DNA from: Clostridium aestuarii
GTDB lineage: Bacteria > Bacillota > Clostridia > Clostridiales > Clostridiaceae
DNA: 64,000 nucleotides
Direction: 5' to 3'
Assembly (NCBI RefSeq): GCF_026735135.1
Contig: NZ_JAPQER010000002.1
Span: forward strand, 310,001-374,000
Position 1 is the stretch's first letter, and each line of letters opens with the position of its first letter. This document shows positions 24,339 through 34,478 of the stretch, one piece after another. The notes beneath the pieces were generated by a model. It did not search any database and was not told the origin of the DNA. It saw only the letters and a program-made list of their open reading frames with translations. Position numbers and translations under genes: made by a program.

Positions 24339-26066
24339 ATGAACAAACAACGTAACAGTTTAGTTTTGCTAATACTCCTTATGGCATTTATGTCATTAAC
24401 ATATATTTTTTTTATATCTGAAAGTAAAAATAGTGTTGCTAGTTTTGCAAGCAATGGTAATCTCAATCTTAAAAATTGGGATTGGAGTAAAGATGAAATT
24501 GTTGAGTTGAATGGTGAATGGAGTTTTTATCCTAATTTATTGAAAGAGGATATAGATGTAAATAGTGTCCCCAAAATTGAAAAAGTACCCGGTTCATGGG
24601 AAGATTATACAGATATACATCTTTCACCGTATGGATTCTGTACATACAAGCTGAAAGTCTATGGTCTGAAACCTTTAGAAATCTATGGTGTTGAATTGTC
24701 GGATGAAGCTACGGCATATAATTTGTTTGCCAATAACAAAAAAATTGCATCAAATGGTGTTGTCAGTAACAAATTTAAAACATACACGCCTCAGTGGAAT
24801 CCGATAACAAGTGTATTTGAAACAGATGAAAACGGTGAAGTTGAATTGATTATGGAAATTGCTAATTTTGATTATTATACGGGTGGTTTTTGGAACAGTA
24901 TAAAAATTGGTAAGGTTGAAGACATATTATCTTATTCAAATAAAAACAAAATGATAGATATGTTTATCTTCTCCACAGTATTTATTATAGGTTTATTTAG
25001 TTTGGGATTATTTTTTATATATCGAAAAGATAAAACAACATTATATTTTTCGGTTTTATGTTTTACTAACAGTTTCAGAACATTGCTGATAAATCAGCGA
25101 CTTATTTCTGATATGCTTACCCAATTGGATTGGCATATGCTTACAAGATTAGAATTTCTTACAGCCTATATACTTTTACCTATTTGGGGGTTATTTATTG
25201 TTCATTTATTTGAAATTAAAAAATACTCAATATATATTAAACGTTTTTTTTATTCTTACATCCTCTTTTGTTTTTTTCTTACATTCATTACACCAAACAA
25301 GGTATATTCCTCTTTTATAGAACCTAACAAATGGTTGTCTATTATATTTACATTATATTTTTTATTTTGTGTTGTCAGAGCTAATATTAATAGGCAAGAG
25401 GGAGCAGAATTAATGCTTTACGGTGTATTTGGAATAATCGTATCGATGTTGCAAGAAATCTTCATAAGAGGTCCGGTGTCATGGTTACCTTTTGGTTCTC
25501 TTAACTTTGTTATTTGTTGCTTTCTTATTACACTTCAACAGTTTTTAAGTATCATTAGAAAAAATGATATTCTTGAAGCAAAAGTAATTATAGATCCATT
25601 AACTGGTTTATATAATCGAGCTTATATTAACAAAATAGAGAATGCTCTTTTTAGTAAACAGAAAAACCAAAATAAATATCTAATGTTTCTTGATCTTGAT
25701 CGTTTTAAATATATCAATGATACCTTTGGCCATAAAATCGGAGATTTTGTCTTGCAAAAAATGGGTCAACGATTGAGAAATGTGTTAAAAACTACAGATA
25801 TCATCTGTCGTTATGGCGGCGATGAATTTATTATAATTGTAACAGCTGAAAATAATGATGAAATCGCAAAAATTACATATAGAATTATTAACGAAGTCAA
25901 AAAACCTTTTGTAAAAGATGAAAATGTTTATTATGTCGGTATAAGTATAGGAATCACCAAGAGCAATGAAAAATTAAATAACATTGAATCTCTTATTAAG
26001 AGTAGTGATGAAGCAATGTATAAAGCTAAAAAAAACGGTGGCAATCAATACTATTTATGGGAGTAA
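24339..26066 (+). CDS. Membrane diguanylate cyclase (7TMR-DISM-type sensor + GGDEF)
   Basis: A 575-residue protein with an N-terminal signal-anchor (LVLLILLMAFMSLTYIFFI). An extracytoplasmic beta-rich domain (ELNGEWSFYP, VPGSWEDY, YGFCTYKLKV), as in 7TMR-DISM extracellular domains, is followed by about seven membrane helices and a C-terminal GGDEF domain with DPLTGLYNRAY and an intact RYGGDEFIIIV. It should make cyclic di-GMP in response to an external ligand. I chose ATG 24339 over GTG 24330, with CAGGTGA as ribosome binding site. Confidence 0.88.
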   Translation: MNKQRNSLVLLILLMAFMSLTYIFFISESKNSVASFASNGNLNLKNWDWSKDEIVELNGEWSFYPNLLKEDIDVNSVPKIEKVPGSWEDYTDIHLSPYGFCTYKLKVYGLKPLEIYGVELSDEATAYNLFANNKKIASNGVVSNKFKTYTPQWNPITSVFETDENGEVELIMEIANFDYYTGGFWNSIKIGKVEDILSYSNKNKMIDMFIFSTVFIIGLFSLGLFFIYRKDKTTLYFSVLCFTNSFRTLLINQRLISDMLTQLDWHMLTRLEFLTAYILLPIWGLFIVHLFEIKKYSIYIKRFFYSYILFCFFLTFITPNKVYSSFIEPNKWLSIIFTLYFLFCVVRANINRQEGAELMLYGVFGIIVSMLQEIFIRGPVSWLPFGSLNFVICCFLITLQQFLSIIRKNDILEAKVIIDPLTGLYNRAYINKIENALFSKQKNQNKYLMFLDLDRFKYINDTFGHKIGDFVLQKMGQRLRNVLKTTDIICRYGGDEFIIIVTAENNDEIAKITYRIINEVKKPFVKDENVYYVGISIGITKSNEKLNNIESLIKSSDEAMYKAKKNGGNQYYLWE

Positions 26067-26144
26067 ATATAATGAAATCATTCTTGGAACACTTCCAATT
26101 CTCAAATAATATAATAATATTTAGAGATGTATTTGGAGGTTTTT

Positions 26145-27602
26145 ATGAAAAATATAGATGAATCAAGCAACGATTATTTAACAACTGATCTTGGAGTTCC
26201 CGTAAGTAATAATCAAAACTCCTTAACTGTAGGAGAAAGGGGTCCGGTGCTTTTACAGGATATTCACTTGATAGAAAAGCTAGCTGATTTTAATAGAGAA
26301 AGAATACCTGAAAGAGTTGTACATGCTAAAGGTGCTGGTGCTCATGGATATTTTGAAGTCTATCAACCTATGGGTAAATATACAAAGGCTAAATTTCTTC
26401 AGCATACTAAGAAGAAGACACCTGTTTTTGTGCGATTTTCTACCGTTATAGGTTCAAAAGGTTCTGCAGATACAGCACGCGATCCTAGAGGGTTTGCAGT
26501 AAAATTCTATACAGAAGAAGGAAATTACGATTTAGTAGGAAATAATATTCCTGTATTTTTTATTAGGGATGCTATGAAATTTCCAGATCTTGTTCATGCT
26601 TTCAAACCTGCCCCAGATACTAATATACAATCATCTAGTAGAATTTGGGATTTCCTTTCTAATACTCCAGAAGCAACTCATATGATTACCTGGCTTTTTT
26701 CAGATAGCGGTACAATAAAGAGCTACAGAACAATGGAGGGTTTCGGTGTTAATACTTATATATGGGTAAATGACAAAGGGAACAGATGTTATATAAAATA
26801 TCATTGGAAGCCTGTGCTTGGTGTTAGCAACATAACAAGACAAGAAGCTGAAATATTAGCTGGACTAGATCCTGATGTTGCCACAAGGGATTTATACGAT
26901 ACACTTAATAATGGGGAAGTAGTAGAGTATATATTATATGTACAAATGATGGACATTAAAGATGAGTTTAATCAGGATTTTGATCCATTAGATGCTACAA
27001 AAGTTTGGCCAGAAGATAAATTTCCTCTTATGAAAGTTGGAAAAATGACATTGAATAAAGCACCTAAAAATTTCTTTGCAGAAGTTGAACAATCAGCTTT
27101 CTGTACTGCTAATATTGTTCCAGGAGTTGAAATTTCCAATGACAAATTACTACAAGGAAGGGTTTTCGCATACAAAGATACTCAACGATATAGACTTGGA
27201 ATAAATTTTACAGAACTTCCTATAAATAGACCTAAAGTCAAAGTAACGAACTTTAATCAAGACGGGTTTATGGACTATTATGCCAATGAAGGAACTGTTA
27301 ATTATGAACCAAATACATTAAATCAAGGATATCCAAAGGAAGCGCCTAAATCTCCTTCACAACCTCAATATGTTGAAGGAGATATAGTAAGAAAAACAAT
27401 ACCTTTAACCAATGACTTTCAGCAGGCAGGAGAGAGATATAGATCCCTAAAAAAAGAAGAGCAGGACCATTTAATAGAAAATATTATAAATGATTTATGG
27501 ACTGTAGATAAAAAAATTCAATTAAAGGCAATATGGAATTTAACCCAAGCTTGTAGAGAATTTGGTGAAAGAGTAGCTAAAGGGCTTAAGATAAAGTATT
27601 AA
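26145..27602 (+). CDS. Catalase (monofunctional haem catalase)
   Basis: A 485-residue enzyme that disproportionates hydrogen peroxide. The distal His is in RVVHAKGAGAHGYF, the distal Asn in DLVGNNIPVFFIRDA, and the proximal haem-ligand Tyr in RVFAYKDTQRYRLG. Length fits small-subunit (clade 3) catalases. The start at ATG 26145 has TGGAGG upstream; an in-frame upstream ATG at 26127 lacks a site. It is monocistronic with its own terminator, which suggests an oxygen-stress role in an anaerobe. Confidence 0.95.
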   Translation: MKNIDESSNDYLTTDLGVPVSNNQNSLTVGERGPVLLQDIHLIEKLADFNRERIPERVVHAKGAGAHGYFEVYQPMGKYTKAKFLQHTKKKTPVFVRFSTVIGSKGSADTARDPRGFAVKFYTEEGNYDLVGNNIPVFFIRDAMKFPDLVHAFKPAPDTNIQSSSRIWDFLSNTPEATHMITWLFSDSGTIKSYRTMEGFGVNTYIWVNDKGNRCYIKYHWKPVLGVSNITRQEAEILAGLDPDVATRDLYDTLNNGEVVEYILYVQMMDIKDEFNQDFDPLDATKVWPEDKFPLMKVGKMTLNKAPKNFFAEVEQSAFCTANIVPGVEISNDKLLQGRVFAYKDTQRYRLGINFTELPINRPKVKVTNFNQDGFMDYYANEGTVNYEPNTLNQGYPKEAPKSPSQPQYVEGDIVRKTIPLTNDFQQAGERYRSLKKEEQDHLIENIINDLWTVDKKIQLKAIWNLTQACREFGERVAKGLKIKY

Positions 27603-27611
27603 AAAAAATTA

Positions 27612-27647
27612 AGCAGGAAGACTAATTTTAAGTCACCTGCTATTTTT
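27612..27647 (+). terminator. Catalase terminator
   Basis: AGCAGG (27612-27617) pairs with CCTGCT (27636-27641) around an inner GACT/AGTC, followed by ATTTTTT. Confidence 0.7.
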
Positions 27648-28315
27648 TATTCTTCACTTATGGATGGTTTTTTTAAATTACATTTCCTGTTATCTAAAGT
27701 ATTTAGATTGATATGTTGAGTGATTTTATCCTTAGGGGTATCCATGATAAATGAGTCCAAGTAAATTCTTCCTTCTGGAGAATTTGCTACAGCATAAGAG
27801 AGTTTATTTGTTTTTAAAAGAACCCACGTATACCCACTATGCAGTACTTTATCTAAATCTTCTTTATCAATTAAAGTCTTTGATTTTTCTTTGCAATATT
27901 TATCTTTTAATAGAATTTCAATGGTTTCAGTATCGGATTCTTTATACTCATTAATACCATCGTTTTCATTGTAAACTTCTAAATTACACTTTCTGTTATC
28001 CAGTGTATCACCATTACAATGGCGAATTTGAATTTTAGGATGTGTACCAAGAATAAAAGAATGTAGAGTTTGTTTTTCATGTTTATTTTTACCATCTACA
28101 TTACAATTACTTATGTTTTGAGCTAAATAATTGTTAAAATTTTTATCCCATTGTGGAAACCAAGCTCCTTTAGAGATTACGCGTTGTAAGTCTTCACTAT
28201 CTATTTTAGTATGTATAATTGAACCATCTTTTTTAGTTAATGTTAAATAAGCAACGTTTTCTTTAATTTCATATTCATTTTCTTTAATTTCATATTTCTT
28301 TTTTATGATAAGCAC
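27647..28315 (-). CDS. Protein with two HNH/AP2-associated-type repeats
   Basis: A 222-residue protein with a duplicated module: HSFILGT with IRHCNGDTLDNRKCNL, and DSFIMDT with QHINLNTLDNRKCNL. This H-x-N-x-x-x-LDNRxxNL motif is the core of HNH_3-type homing-endonuclease-like domains. The first copy keeps the H-N-N residues; in the second the pattern is H-N-N with T. The N-terminus contains a short direct repeat (YEIKEN). The frame begins at GTG 28315, but AGAGGTG overlaps it, so the true start may be one or two codons downstream at a non-ATG codon. Confidence 0.6.
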   Translation of the reverse strand: MLIIKKKYEIKENEYEIKENVAYLTLTKKDGSIIHTKIDSEDLQRVISKGAWFPQWDKNFNNYLAQNISNCNVDGKNKHEKQTLHSFILGTHPKIQIRHCNGDTLDNRKCNLEVYNENDGINEYKESDTETIEILLKDKYCKEKSKTLIDKEDLDKVLHSGYTWVLLKTNKLSYAVANSPEGRIYLDSFIMDTPKDKITQHINLNTLDNRKCNLKKPSISEE

Positions 28316-28535
28316 CTCTTTCTTTTGATATATGACAAATTTGAAGTTGCTTTTTAGTATCTCTTAAAAATAAATTTTTTAATTTTAAGATGCATAGTAT
28401 ATCAAATTTTTCATAGTATCCTATATTATATCACATTTAGATAAGCTTTAAAATAAAACAAATATTTGGACTGATAAATTTAAAATCTAATAAATCTTAA
28501 ATTTATATACGAGATAATATTATATTGCTTCAAAT

Positions 28536-28543
28536 TTCGACAA
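28536..28543 (-). promoter_or_regulatory. Spo0A box (TTGTCGAA on the minus strand)
   Basis: TTCGACAA on the plus strand is the exact complement of the 0A consensus TTGTCGAA. It lies about 60 bases upstream of the -35 element of the glg promoter. Confidence 0.6.
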
Positions 28544-28602
28544 AAGAGAATCTAAAGTCTGTTAACAAGTCATAATTATGCATATGCACTAAACATATTG
28601 AC

Positions 28603-28631
28603 TTGACAGAATATTCAGAAACCTGTAGAAT
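28603..28631 (+). promoter_or_regulatory. Sigma-A promoter of the glg operon
   Basis: TTGACA (28603-28608), a 17-base spacer and TAGAAT (28626-28631). The leader to glgB is then about 130 bases. Confidence 0.7.
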
Positions 28632-28765
28632 AAAATCCATAAAACGACACAATTCGTTCGAATATTTGCTATCATATTAAGTTATAATAATGCTAGAACG
28701 AAAAATTCTTCAATAATTGAATTATATAATATTTTTTTATAGAACGTTGTTATGGGAGGTGTTGC

Positions 28766-30667
28766 ATGAAATCTCTACAGTTAGATGTTCCTTTTTATGA
28801 TACATATTTATTTCATGAGGGTAAACATTTTAGAAGTTATGAATTCTTAGGAAGTAAACCAATAGAGTATGATAATACATATGGTGTTCAATTCAGAGTA
28901 TGGGCACCTAATGCAGTAAATGTCAGAATTGTTGGAAATTTTAACAGGTGGGATGGTACAGATTATGAAATGTACAAAGAAGAATCTGGTTTCTGGGCTA
29001 TCTTCATATCAGGAATAAGTGAAGGCGATATATATAAATATGAAATTTTCACGAAAAACAATGAAGTTATACTTAAAAGCGATCCATACGCTTTTTATTC
29101 AGAGATGAGACCCAATACAGCATCTGTTATTGTGAATATGAATAATTACATTTGGCATGATAAAGACTGGATTGAACAAAGGAGCAAAAAGAATATATTT
29201 GAAAATCCAGTTAATATATATGAAGTACATCTTGGTTCTTGGAAAAGAGATGAAAATAATAATTTCTATTCATATAGAGAAATAGCTGATGAACTTGTGG
29301 AGTATGTAAAAGACATGGGTTATACGCATATAGAAATATTACCTGTAACAGAACATCCTCTAGATGGGTCGTGGGGGTATCAAACAACAGGATATTATTC
29401 TATAACAAGCCGTTTTGGGAAACCAAATGATTTTAAATATTTTGTAGATAAGTTCCACGAAAATGGGATAGGAATAATATTAGACTGGGTACCAGGACAT
29501 TTTTGTAAAGATGCACATGGTTTATATAAATTTGATGGAACACCTCTTTATGAATATGATAATTCTAAATTAAGTGAAAACTATGATTGGGGAACTGCCA
29601 ATTTTGATTTAAGTAAACTTGAAGTTCATAGTTTTTTAATTTCAAATGCAGTATTCTGGTTTAAAGAATATCACATTGATGGTATTAGAGCTGATGCAGT
29701 AGCAAATATGCTCTATCTTACCTATGGAAAGAAGGAAAATTCTCCAATTAGAAATAAATATGGCGGTAATGAAAATCTTGAAGCAGTAGATTTTATAAAA
29801 AAACTGAATAAAGTTATATTTGAATATTTCACTAATTTGTTTATGATGGCTGAAGAATCTACTGCATGGCCAATGGTAACTGGGCCTACAGACTTAGGTG
29901 GATTAGGTTTTAACTATAAATGGAATATGGGATGGATGAACGATATGCTTAAATATATGGAGACGGATATTATCAACAGAAAAAGTTATCAAAAGCTTAT
30001 TACATTCCCACTAATGTATGCTTTTTCAGAAAATTTTATTCTGCCTCTTTCTCACGATGAGGTGGTTCATGGGAAAAAATCTCTTCTTAATAAGATGCCA
30101 GGAAGTTATGAGCAGAAGTTTAAAGGAATAAGACTTTTCTATGGATATATGATGTCACATCCAGGGAAAAAGCTTTTATTTATGGGTGGAGAATTTGGTC
30201 AATTTATAGAATGGCGATATGATTGTCAATTAGATTGGGAGATATTAGATTATCCAAGCCATGATAGCTTAAAAAGGTATGTTAGAGATTTAAATCACTT
30301 TTATCTAAAGGAAAAAGCATTATGGCAGCAGGATCACACTAGTGAAGGTTTTTGCTGGATTGACCATCAAAATTATAGTCAGAGTATAGTATCCTTTATA
30401 AGAAAAAGCAAGGACAATGATGATTTTATAATTATTGTATGCAACTTTACTTCTATATTATATCAGGATTTTAAGGTTGGTGTACCAAGATTTACTAATT
30501 ATATAGAGGTGTTAAATAGTGATAGGGACATTTATGGAGGAAACAACTATTTAAATACTGATGATATCCATCCTATTAGAGAAAAGTGGAATAATCAACC
30601 CTATCATATAAACATAAAAATACCACCCTTATCAACAATTTTCATAAAACCAATATTTTTAAAATAG
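28766..30667 (+). CDS. glgB: 1,4-alpha-glucan branching enzyme
   Basis: A 633-residue GH13 branching enzyme introducing alpha-1,6 branches into granulose. An N-terminal CBM48 domain (FRVWAPNAVNVRIVGNFNRWDG) precedes the catalytic barrel. The catalytic Asp is in GIRADAVANML, the general acid Glu in MMAEESTAWP, and the third carboxylate in SHDEVVHGKKSL. It is the first gene of a six-gene operon with 15-45-base gaps. It has a GGGAGGTG site. Expression may depend on Spo0A, consistent with granulose accumulating at the onset of sporulation in clostridia. Confidence 0.96.
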   Translation: MKSLQLDVPFYDTYLFHEGKHFRSYEFLGSKPIEYDNTYGVQFRVWAPNAVNVRIVGNFNRWDGTDYEMYKEESGFWAIFISGISEGDIYKYEIFTKNNEVILKSDPYAFYSEMRPNTASVIVNMNNYIWHDKDWIEQRSKKNIFENPVNIYEVHLGSWKRDENNNFYSYREIADELVEYVKDMGYTHIEILPVTEHPLDGSWGYQTTGYYSITSRFGKPNDFKYFVDKFHENGIGIILDWVPGHFCKDAHGLYKFDGTPLYEYDNSKLSENYDWGTANFDLSKLEVHSFLISNAVFWFKEYHIDGIRADAVANMLYLTYGKKENSPIRNKYGGNENLEAVDFIKKLNKVIFEYFTNLFMMAEESTAWPMVTGPTDLGGLGFNYKWNMGWMNDMLKYMETDIINRKSYQKLITFPLMYAFSENFILPLSHDEVVHGKKSLLNKMPGSYEQKFKGIRLFYGYMMSHPGKKLLFMGGEFGQFIEWRYDCQLDWEILDYPSHDSLKRYVRDLNHFYLKEKALWQQDHTSEGFCWIDHQNYSQSIVSFIRKSKDNDDFIIIVCNFTSILYQDFKVGVPRFTNYIEVLNSDRDIYGGNNYLNTDDIHPIREKWNNQPYHINIKIPPLSTIFIKPIFLK

Positions 30668-30691
30668 TTTAACATTAAGGAGGCATAGGAA

Positions 30692-31837
30692 ATGTATAAA
30701 AAAGAAATGATAGCAATGATATTAGCCGGTGGACAAGGAAGTAGACTTAAAAATTTGACTAAGAATATTGCTAAACCTGCTGTACCTTTTGGAGGAAAAT
30801 ACAGAATAATAGATTTTCCTCTTAGTAATTGCTCAAATTCAGGTATAGATACAGTAGGAGTTTTAACACAGTATCAGCCTCTTGTATTAAATGCTCACAT
30901 AGGTTTAGGAAGTCCGTGGGATTTAGATAGGAATCACGGAGGAGTTACACTACTTCCTCCGTATATGAGTGCTTCAGGTGGAAATTGGTACAAAGGAACA
31001 GCAAACGCTATATATCAAAACATTAAATTTGTTGATTCTTATGATCCTGAGTATGTTGTTATATTATCTGGAGATCACATATATAAGATGGATTATTCAA
31101 AGATGCTTGAATACCACAAGGAAAAACAAGCAGATGCAACTATATCAGTTATTGAAGTTCCGTATGAAGAAGCAGGGCGTTTTGGAATAATGAATACTTA
31201 TGAAGATAATTCTATTTATGAATTTGAAGAAAAACCTGAGAAACCTAAAAACAATATGGCCTCTATGGGAGTGTATATATTTACATGGAAAACACTAAAG
31301 ACTTTTTTAAAGGAAGATGAAAAGGATCAAAGTTCTAGCAATGACTTTGGAAAAAATATAATTCCTAAAATGTTAAATGAAAATCAGAGACTTTTTGCAT
31401 ATCCATTTGATGGATACTGGAAAGATGTTGGTACAATAGAGAGCTTATGGGAAGCAAATATGGATTTGTTGGAAGAAGATAATACGCTAAATCTTTTTGA
31501 TAGAAGTTGGAAAATATATTCTGTAAATCCCATAAAACCGCCTCAATATATTGGAAATAATGCAAAAATTGAAAATTCAATAATAACAGAGGGTTGTATT
31601 GTACTTGGAGAAGTTATCAATTCTATTCTGTTTCCTGGTGTTTATGTGAGTAAAAATACTAAAATAATGAATTCTGTAGTAATGCGCGGTACTCAAATTG
31701 GTACTAATGTTATTATTGACAAATCAATAATAGGAGAAAAAGTTATAATCAGAAGGAATAACGTTATAGGAAATTCAAAAGATATAGCAATTATAGAAAA
31801 TAAAAGTAAAATAAAATCAAATTTTACATCTGAATAG
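30692..31837 (+). CDS. glgC: Glucose-1-phosphate adenylyltransferase, catalytic subunit
   Basis: A 381-residue enzyme that makes ADP-glucose from glucose-1-phosphate and ATP. The nucleotide-binding loop is [13 protein letters not shown], substrate motifs are GTANAIYQN and GDHIYKMDY, and [11 protein letters not shown] and [10 protein letters not shown] are typical. The C-terminal left-handed beta-helix hexapeptides follow. It has an AAGGAGG site. It is followed by its non-catalytic partner GlgD, the usual GlgCD hetero-oligomer of Firmicutes. Confidence 0.96.
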   Translation: MYKKEMIAMILAGGQGSRLKNLTKNIAKPAVPFGGKYRIIDFPLSNCSNSGIDTVGVLTQYQPLVLNAHIGLGSPWDLDRNHGGVTLLPPYMSASGGNWYKGTANAIYQNIKFVDSYDPEYVVILSGDHIYKMDYSKMLEYHKEKQADATISVIEVPYEEAGRFGIMNTYEDNSIYEFEEKPEKPKNNMASMGVYIFTWKTLKTFLKEDEKDQSSSNDFGKNIIPKMLNENQRLFAYPFDGYWKDVGTIESLWEANMDLLEEDNTLNLFDRSWKIYSVNPIKPPQYIGNNAKIENSIITEGCIVLGEVINSILFPGVYVSKNTKIMNSVVMRGTQIGTNVIIDKSIIGEKVIIRRNNVIGNSKDIAIIENKSKIKSNFTSE

Positions 31838-31864
31838 AAATAATAAATAAGTAGAGGTGATATT

Positions 31865-32983
31865 ATGCTTAATAATTATATGGGAGTAATAACTTTAAAT
31901 GAAAATCAAGTTGATATAAGAGGACTAACAACTAACAGACCACTTGCTTCAGTTCCTATAGGAGGAAGATATAGAATAATAGATTTTGTTCTTTCTAATA
32001 TGGTAAATTCAGGTATAGTAAATATAGGTATCTTTAACAAAAATGACTCAAGATCACTTATTGATCATTTAGGAAAGGGTAAACCTTGGGATTTAGATAG
32101 AAAAATTGATGGTTTATTTTTATTTAATTTTAATATAGCCAATTCTAATAATTCGGATATGAAGATTCTAGAAAATTATATGGAATATTTTCATAGAAGT
32201 AAGCAGAAGTATGTTATCTGGGCTTCTTCGTATATGCTATGTAATATAGATTTAGAAGAAGCTGCTAAAAAACATGAGGCTTCAGGAAAAGAAATAACAG
32301 TAATATATAAGACTGTTAACAATGCAGACAAGAGTTTTTATAATTGCGACATACTAAATATTAATCAAAATAATATAGTTCAAAGTGTTGGAAAAAACCT
32401 TTGTGTTGAAAAAAATGCTAATATCTCCATGGAAATTTTTATAATGAAGAAAGAAACTCTTATAAATCTTATATATAAATGTATTAAGACCGGAAAGTAT
32501 GTAACACTAAAGGATTCAATATACAAAAATGTTAAAGATATTAATGTAAATGCATATGAATTTCAAGGATACTGTGAATGTATAAATTCAATTAAGCTGT
32601 ATTATAAAGCAAACATGGATATGCTAAATCTAAGTGTAACTGAGGATCTATTTAATAAAAATCGACCAATTTATACAAAAATAAAAGATGAACCGCCAAC
32701 AAAGTATACTAAAAATACCAAAACTTCAAATTCACTTATTGCAAATGGATGTATTATCCAAGGAACAGTTAATAATAGTATAATATCAAGAAATGTTCAT
32801 ATTCACAAAGATGCAGTCATTACAAATTGTATAATACTACAAAGCTGTAAAATTCATAGAGGAACAAAATTAAATAATGTTATCATAGATAAAAATGTTA
32901 TAGTTGAGAAAAATACTGAGTTGAAGGGTACACCAGAATTTCCTTTGCTTATAGAAAAACAAAAAACTATTAACTCACACTAA
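31865..32983 (+). CDS. glgD: Glucose-1-phosphate adenylyltransferase, regulatory subunit GlgD
   Basis: A 372-residue paralogue of GlgC. The N-terminal pyrophosphorylase loop is degenerate (no GGxGxRL; it reads GVITLNENQVDIRGL), and residues after NRPLASVPIGGRYRIIDFVLSNMVNSG retain the fold, as expected for the regulatory GlgD subunit. The C-terminal hexapeptide repeats are intact. It is co-transcribed 27 bases after glgC and has a GAGGTGAT site. Confidence 0.93.
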   Translation: MLNNYMGVITLNENQVDIRGLTTNRPLASVPIGGRYRIIDFVLSNMVNSGIVNIGIFNKNDSRSLIDHLGKGKPWDLDRKIDGLFLFNFNIANSNNSDMKILENYMEYFHRSKQKYVIWASSYMLCNIDLEEAAKKHEASGKEITVIYKTVNNADKSFYNCDILNINQNNIVQSVGKNLCVEKNANISMEIFIMKKETLINLIYKCIKTGKYVTLKDSIYKNVKDINVNAYEFQGYCECINSIKLYYKANMDMLNLSVTEDLFNKNRPIYTKIKDEPPTKYTKNTKTSNSLIANGCIIQGTVNNSIISRNVHIHKDAVITNCIILQSCKIHRGTKLNNVIIDKNVIVEKNTELKGTPEFPLLIEKQKTINSH

Positions 32984-33007
32984 AAAAATATAATTGGAGT
33001 GGTTTGT

Positions 33008-34438
33008 ATGAAAATATTATATGCAGCTTCTGAAGCTTATCCATTTATTAAAACGGGAGGACTTGCAGATGTATCCTATGCGCTGCCTAAGGCATTAAGA
33101 AAACTTGGTATAGATATAAGAATTATACTTCCTAAGTATGGAAATATATCGTCAAATTTTAAAAATAAAATGAAGAATATGAATAGCTATAATGTACCTG
33201 TAGGATGGAGAAATCAATATTGTGGTCTTCAATATTTAGAATATGAAGGTATTCCTTTTTACTTTATAGATAATGAGTATTATTTTAAAAGAACAGAAGC
33301 GTATGGTTTCTACGATGATGGTGAACGATTTTCATATTTTTGCAGAGCAGTACTTGAGTCCATAGAACATATGGACAACTTTATTCCAGATATAATTCAT
33401 TGTAATGATTGGCACACAGCAATGATTCCTTTATTACTTAAAGAACATTTTAAATCCAAGCAGCAATTTAGTGATATAAGAACTATATTTACTATTCATA
33501 ATCTTAAATATCAAGGAGTTTTTTCAAAGAGTATATTAGGAGAGTTATTGGATTTAAGTGAAGAGTATTTTTCTGAGGATAGTATAAAATTTCATGATGG
33601 TGTTTCCTTTATGAAAGCTGGAATAAATTATTCAGATATAATAACAACTGTAAGTAAAAGTTATGCAGAAGAGATAAAATATGATTTTTATGGAGAAGGT
33701 CTTCAAGGAGTTATAAGAGAAAACGACTATAAGCTCCAAGGAATTGTTAATGGAATCGATTATGAACTGTTTAATCCTAAGACTGATAAAATCATTAAGT
33801 GCAAATATGATTTATATAGTATTAAAGACAAGGCAAAAAATAAAATAGATCTTCAAAAAATTCTTAATTTACCTGTTAACAAAAACACACCTGTAATTGG
33901 CATAGTATCAAGGCTTGTTAAGCAGAAGGGACTTGAGTTGATTGCTTTTATAATTGAAGAACTTCTTAGCATGGATGTTCAACTGGTACTTCTTGGTACT
34001 GGCGAAGAGGATTATGAAGATTTATTTAAATATTATTCTACAATATATCCTTCTAAATTATCATCAAATATATTTTTTGATAATGTTTTGGCAGAAAAAA
34101 TTTACGCAGGAGCCGATATGTTTCTAATGCCTTCATTATTTGAACCTTGCGGAATAAGTCAGCTTATTTCCTTGAGATATGGAACTGTTCCAATAGTAAG
34201 AGAAACAGGTGGATTAAAGGATACAGTTATTCCGTACAATGAATATACAGATGAAGGTAATGGATTTTCATTTAAAAATTATAATGCACATGAGATGTTA
34301 GATGTTATAAGATATGCAATTGAAATATATAGAAATAAAAACAAATGGAAAAACCTTATGATAAATGGAATGAAAACAGATAGCAGCTGGGAAAATTCAG
34401 CTAAACGGTATAGTGAATTATACAGTTCTTTAAAATAA
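33008..34438 (+). CDS. glgA: Glycogen synthase (ADP-glucose dependent, GT5)
   Basis: A 476-residue glucosyltransferase. The ADP-glucose-binding signature KTGGLADVSYALPKAL is at the N-terminus. Mid-protein motifs are HCNDWHTAMIPLLL and TIHNLKYQG. The C-terminal half has GIVSRLVKQKGLELI and the catalytic PSLFEPCGISQL with RETGGLKDTV. The start is ATG 33008 with TTGGAGTGG upstream; an in-frame GTG at 32999 overlaps that site. Confidence 0.96.
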   Translation: MKILYAASEAYPFIKTGGLADVSYALPKALRKLGIDIRIILPKYGNISSNFKNKMKNMNSYNVPVGWRNQYCGLQYLEYEGIPFYFIDNEYYFKRTEAYGFYDDGERFSYFCRAVLESIEHMDNFIPDIIHCNDWHTAMIPLLLKEHFKSKQQFSDIRTIFTIHNLKYQGVFSKSILGELLDLSEEYFSEDSIKFHDGVSFMKAGINYSDIITTVSKSYAEEIKYDFYGEGLQGVIRENDYKLQGIVNGIDYELFNPKTDKIIKCKYDLYSIKDKAKNKIDLQKILNLPVNKNTPVIGIVSRLVKQKGLELIAFIIEELLSMDVQLVLLGTGEEDYEDLFKYYSTIYPSKLSSNIFFDNVLAEKIYAGADMFLMPSLFEPCGISQLISLRYGTVPIVRETGGLKDTVIPYNEYTDEGNGFSFKNYNAHEMLDVIRYAIEIYRNKNKWKNLMINGMKTDSSWENSAKRYSELYSSLK

Positions 34439-34478
34439 TATTTCATTTACGTTTGGAACATATTTGGAGGTAATTGAG

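Larger units (their letters stand above)
28316..28765. other. Intergenic control region of the glycogen operon
   Basis: A 450-base AT-rich region. It holds a perfect Spo0A box (28536-28543), a strong sigma-A promoter (28603-28631), a second possible -10 (TATAAT near 28683) and the palindrome ATTCGTTCGAAT near 28652. No open frame or RNA family was recognised. Confidence 0.6.
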
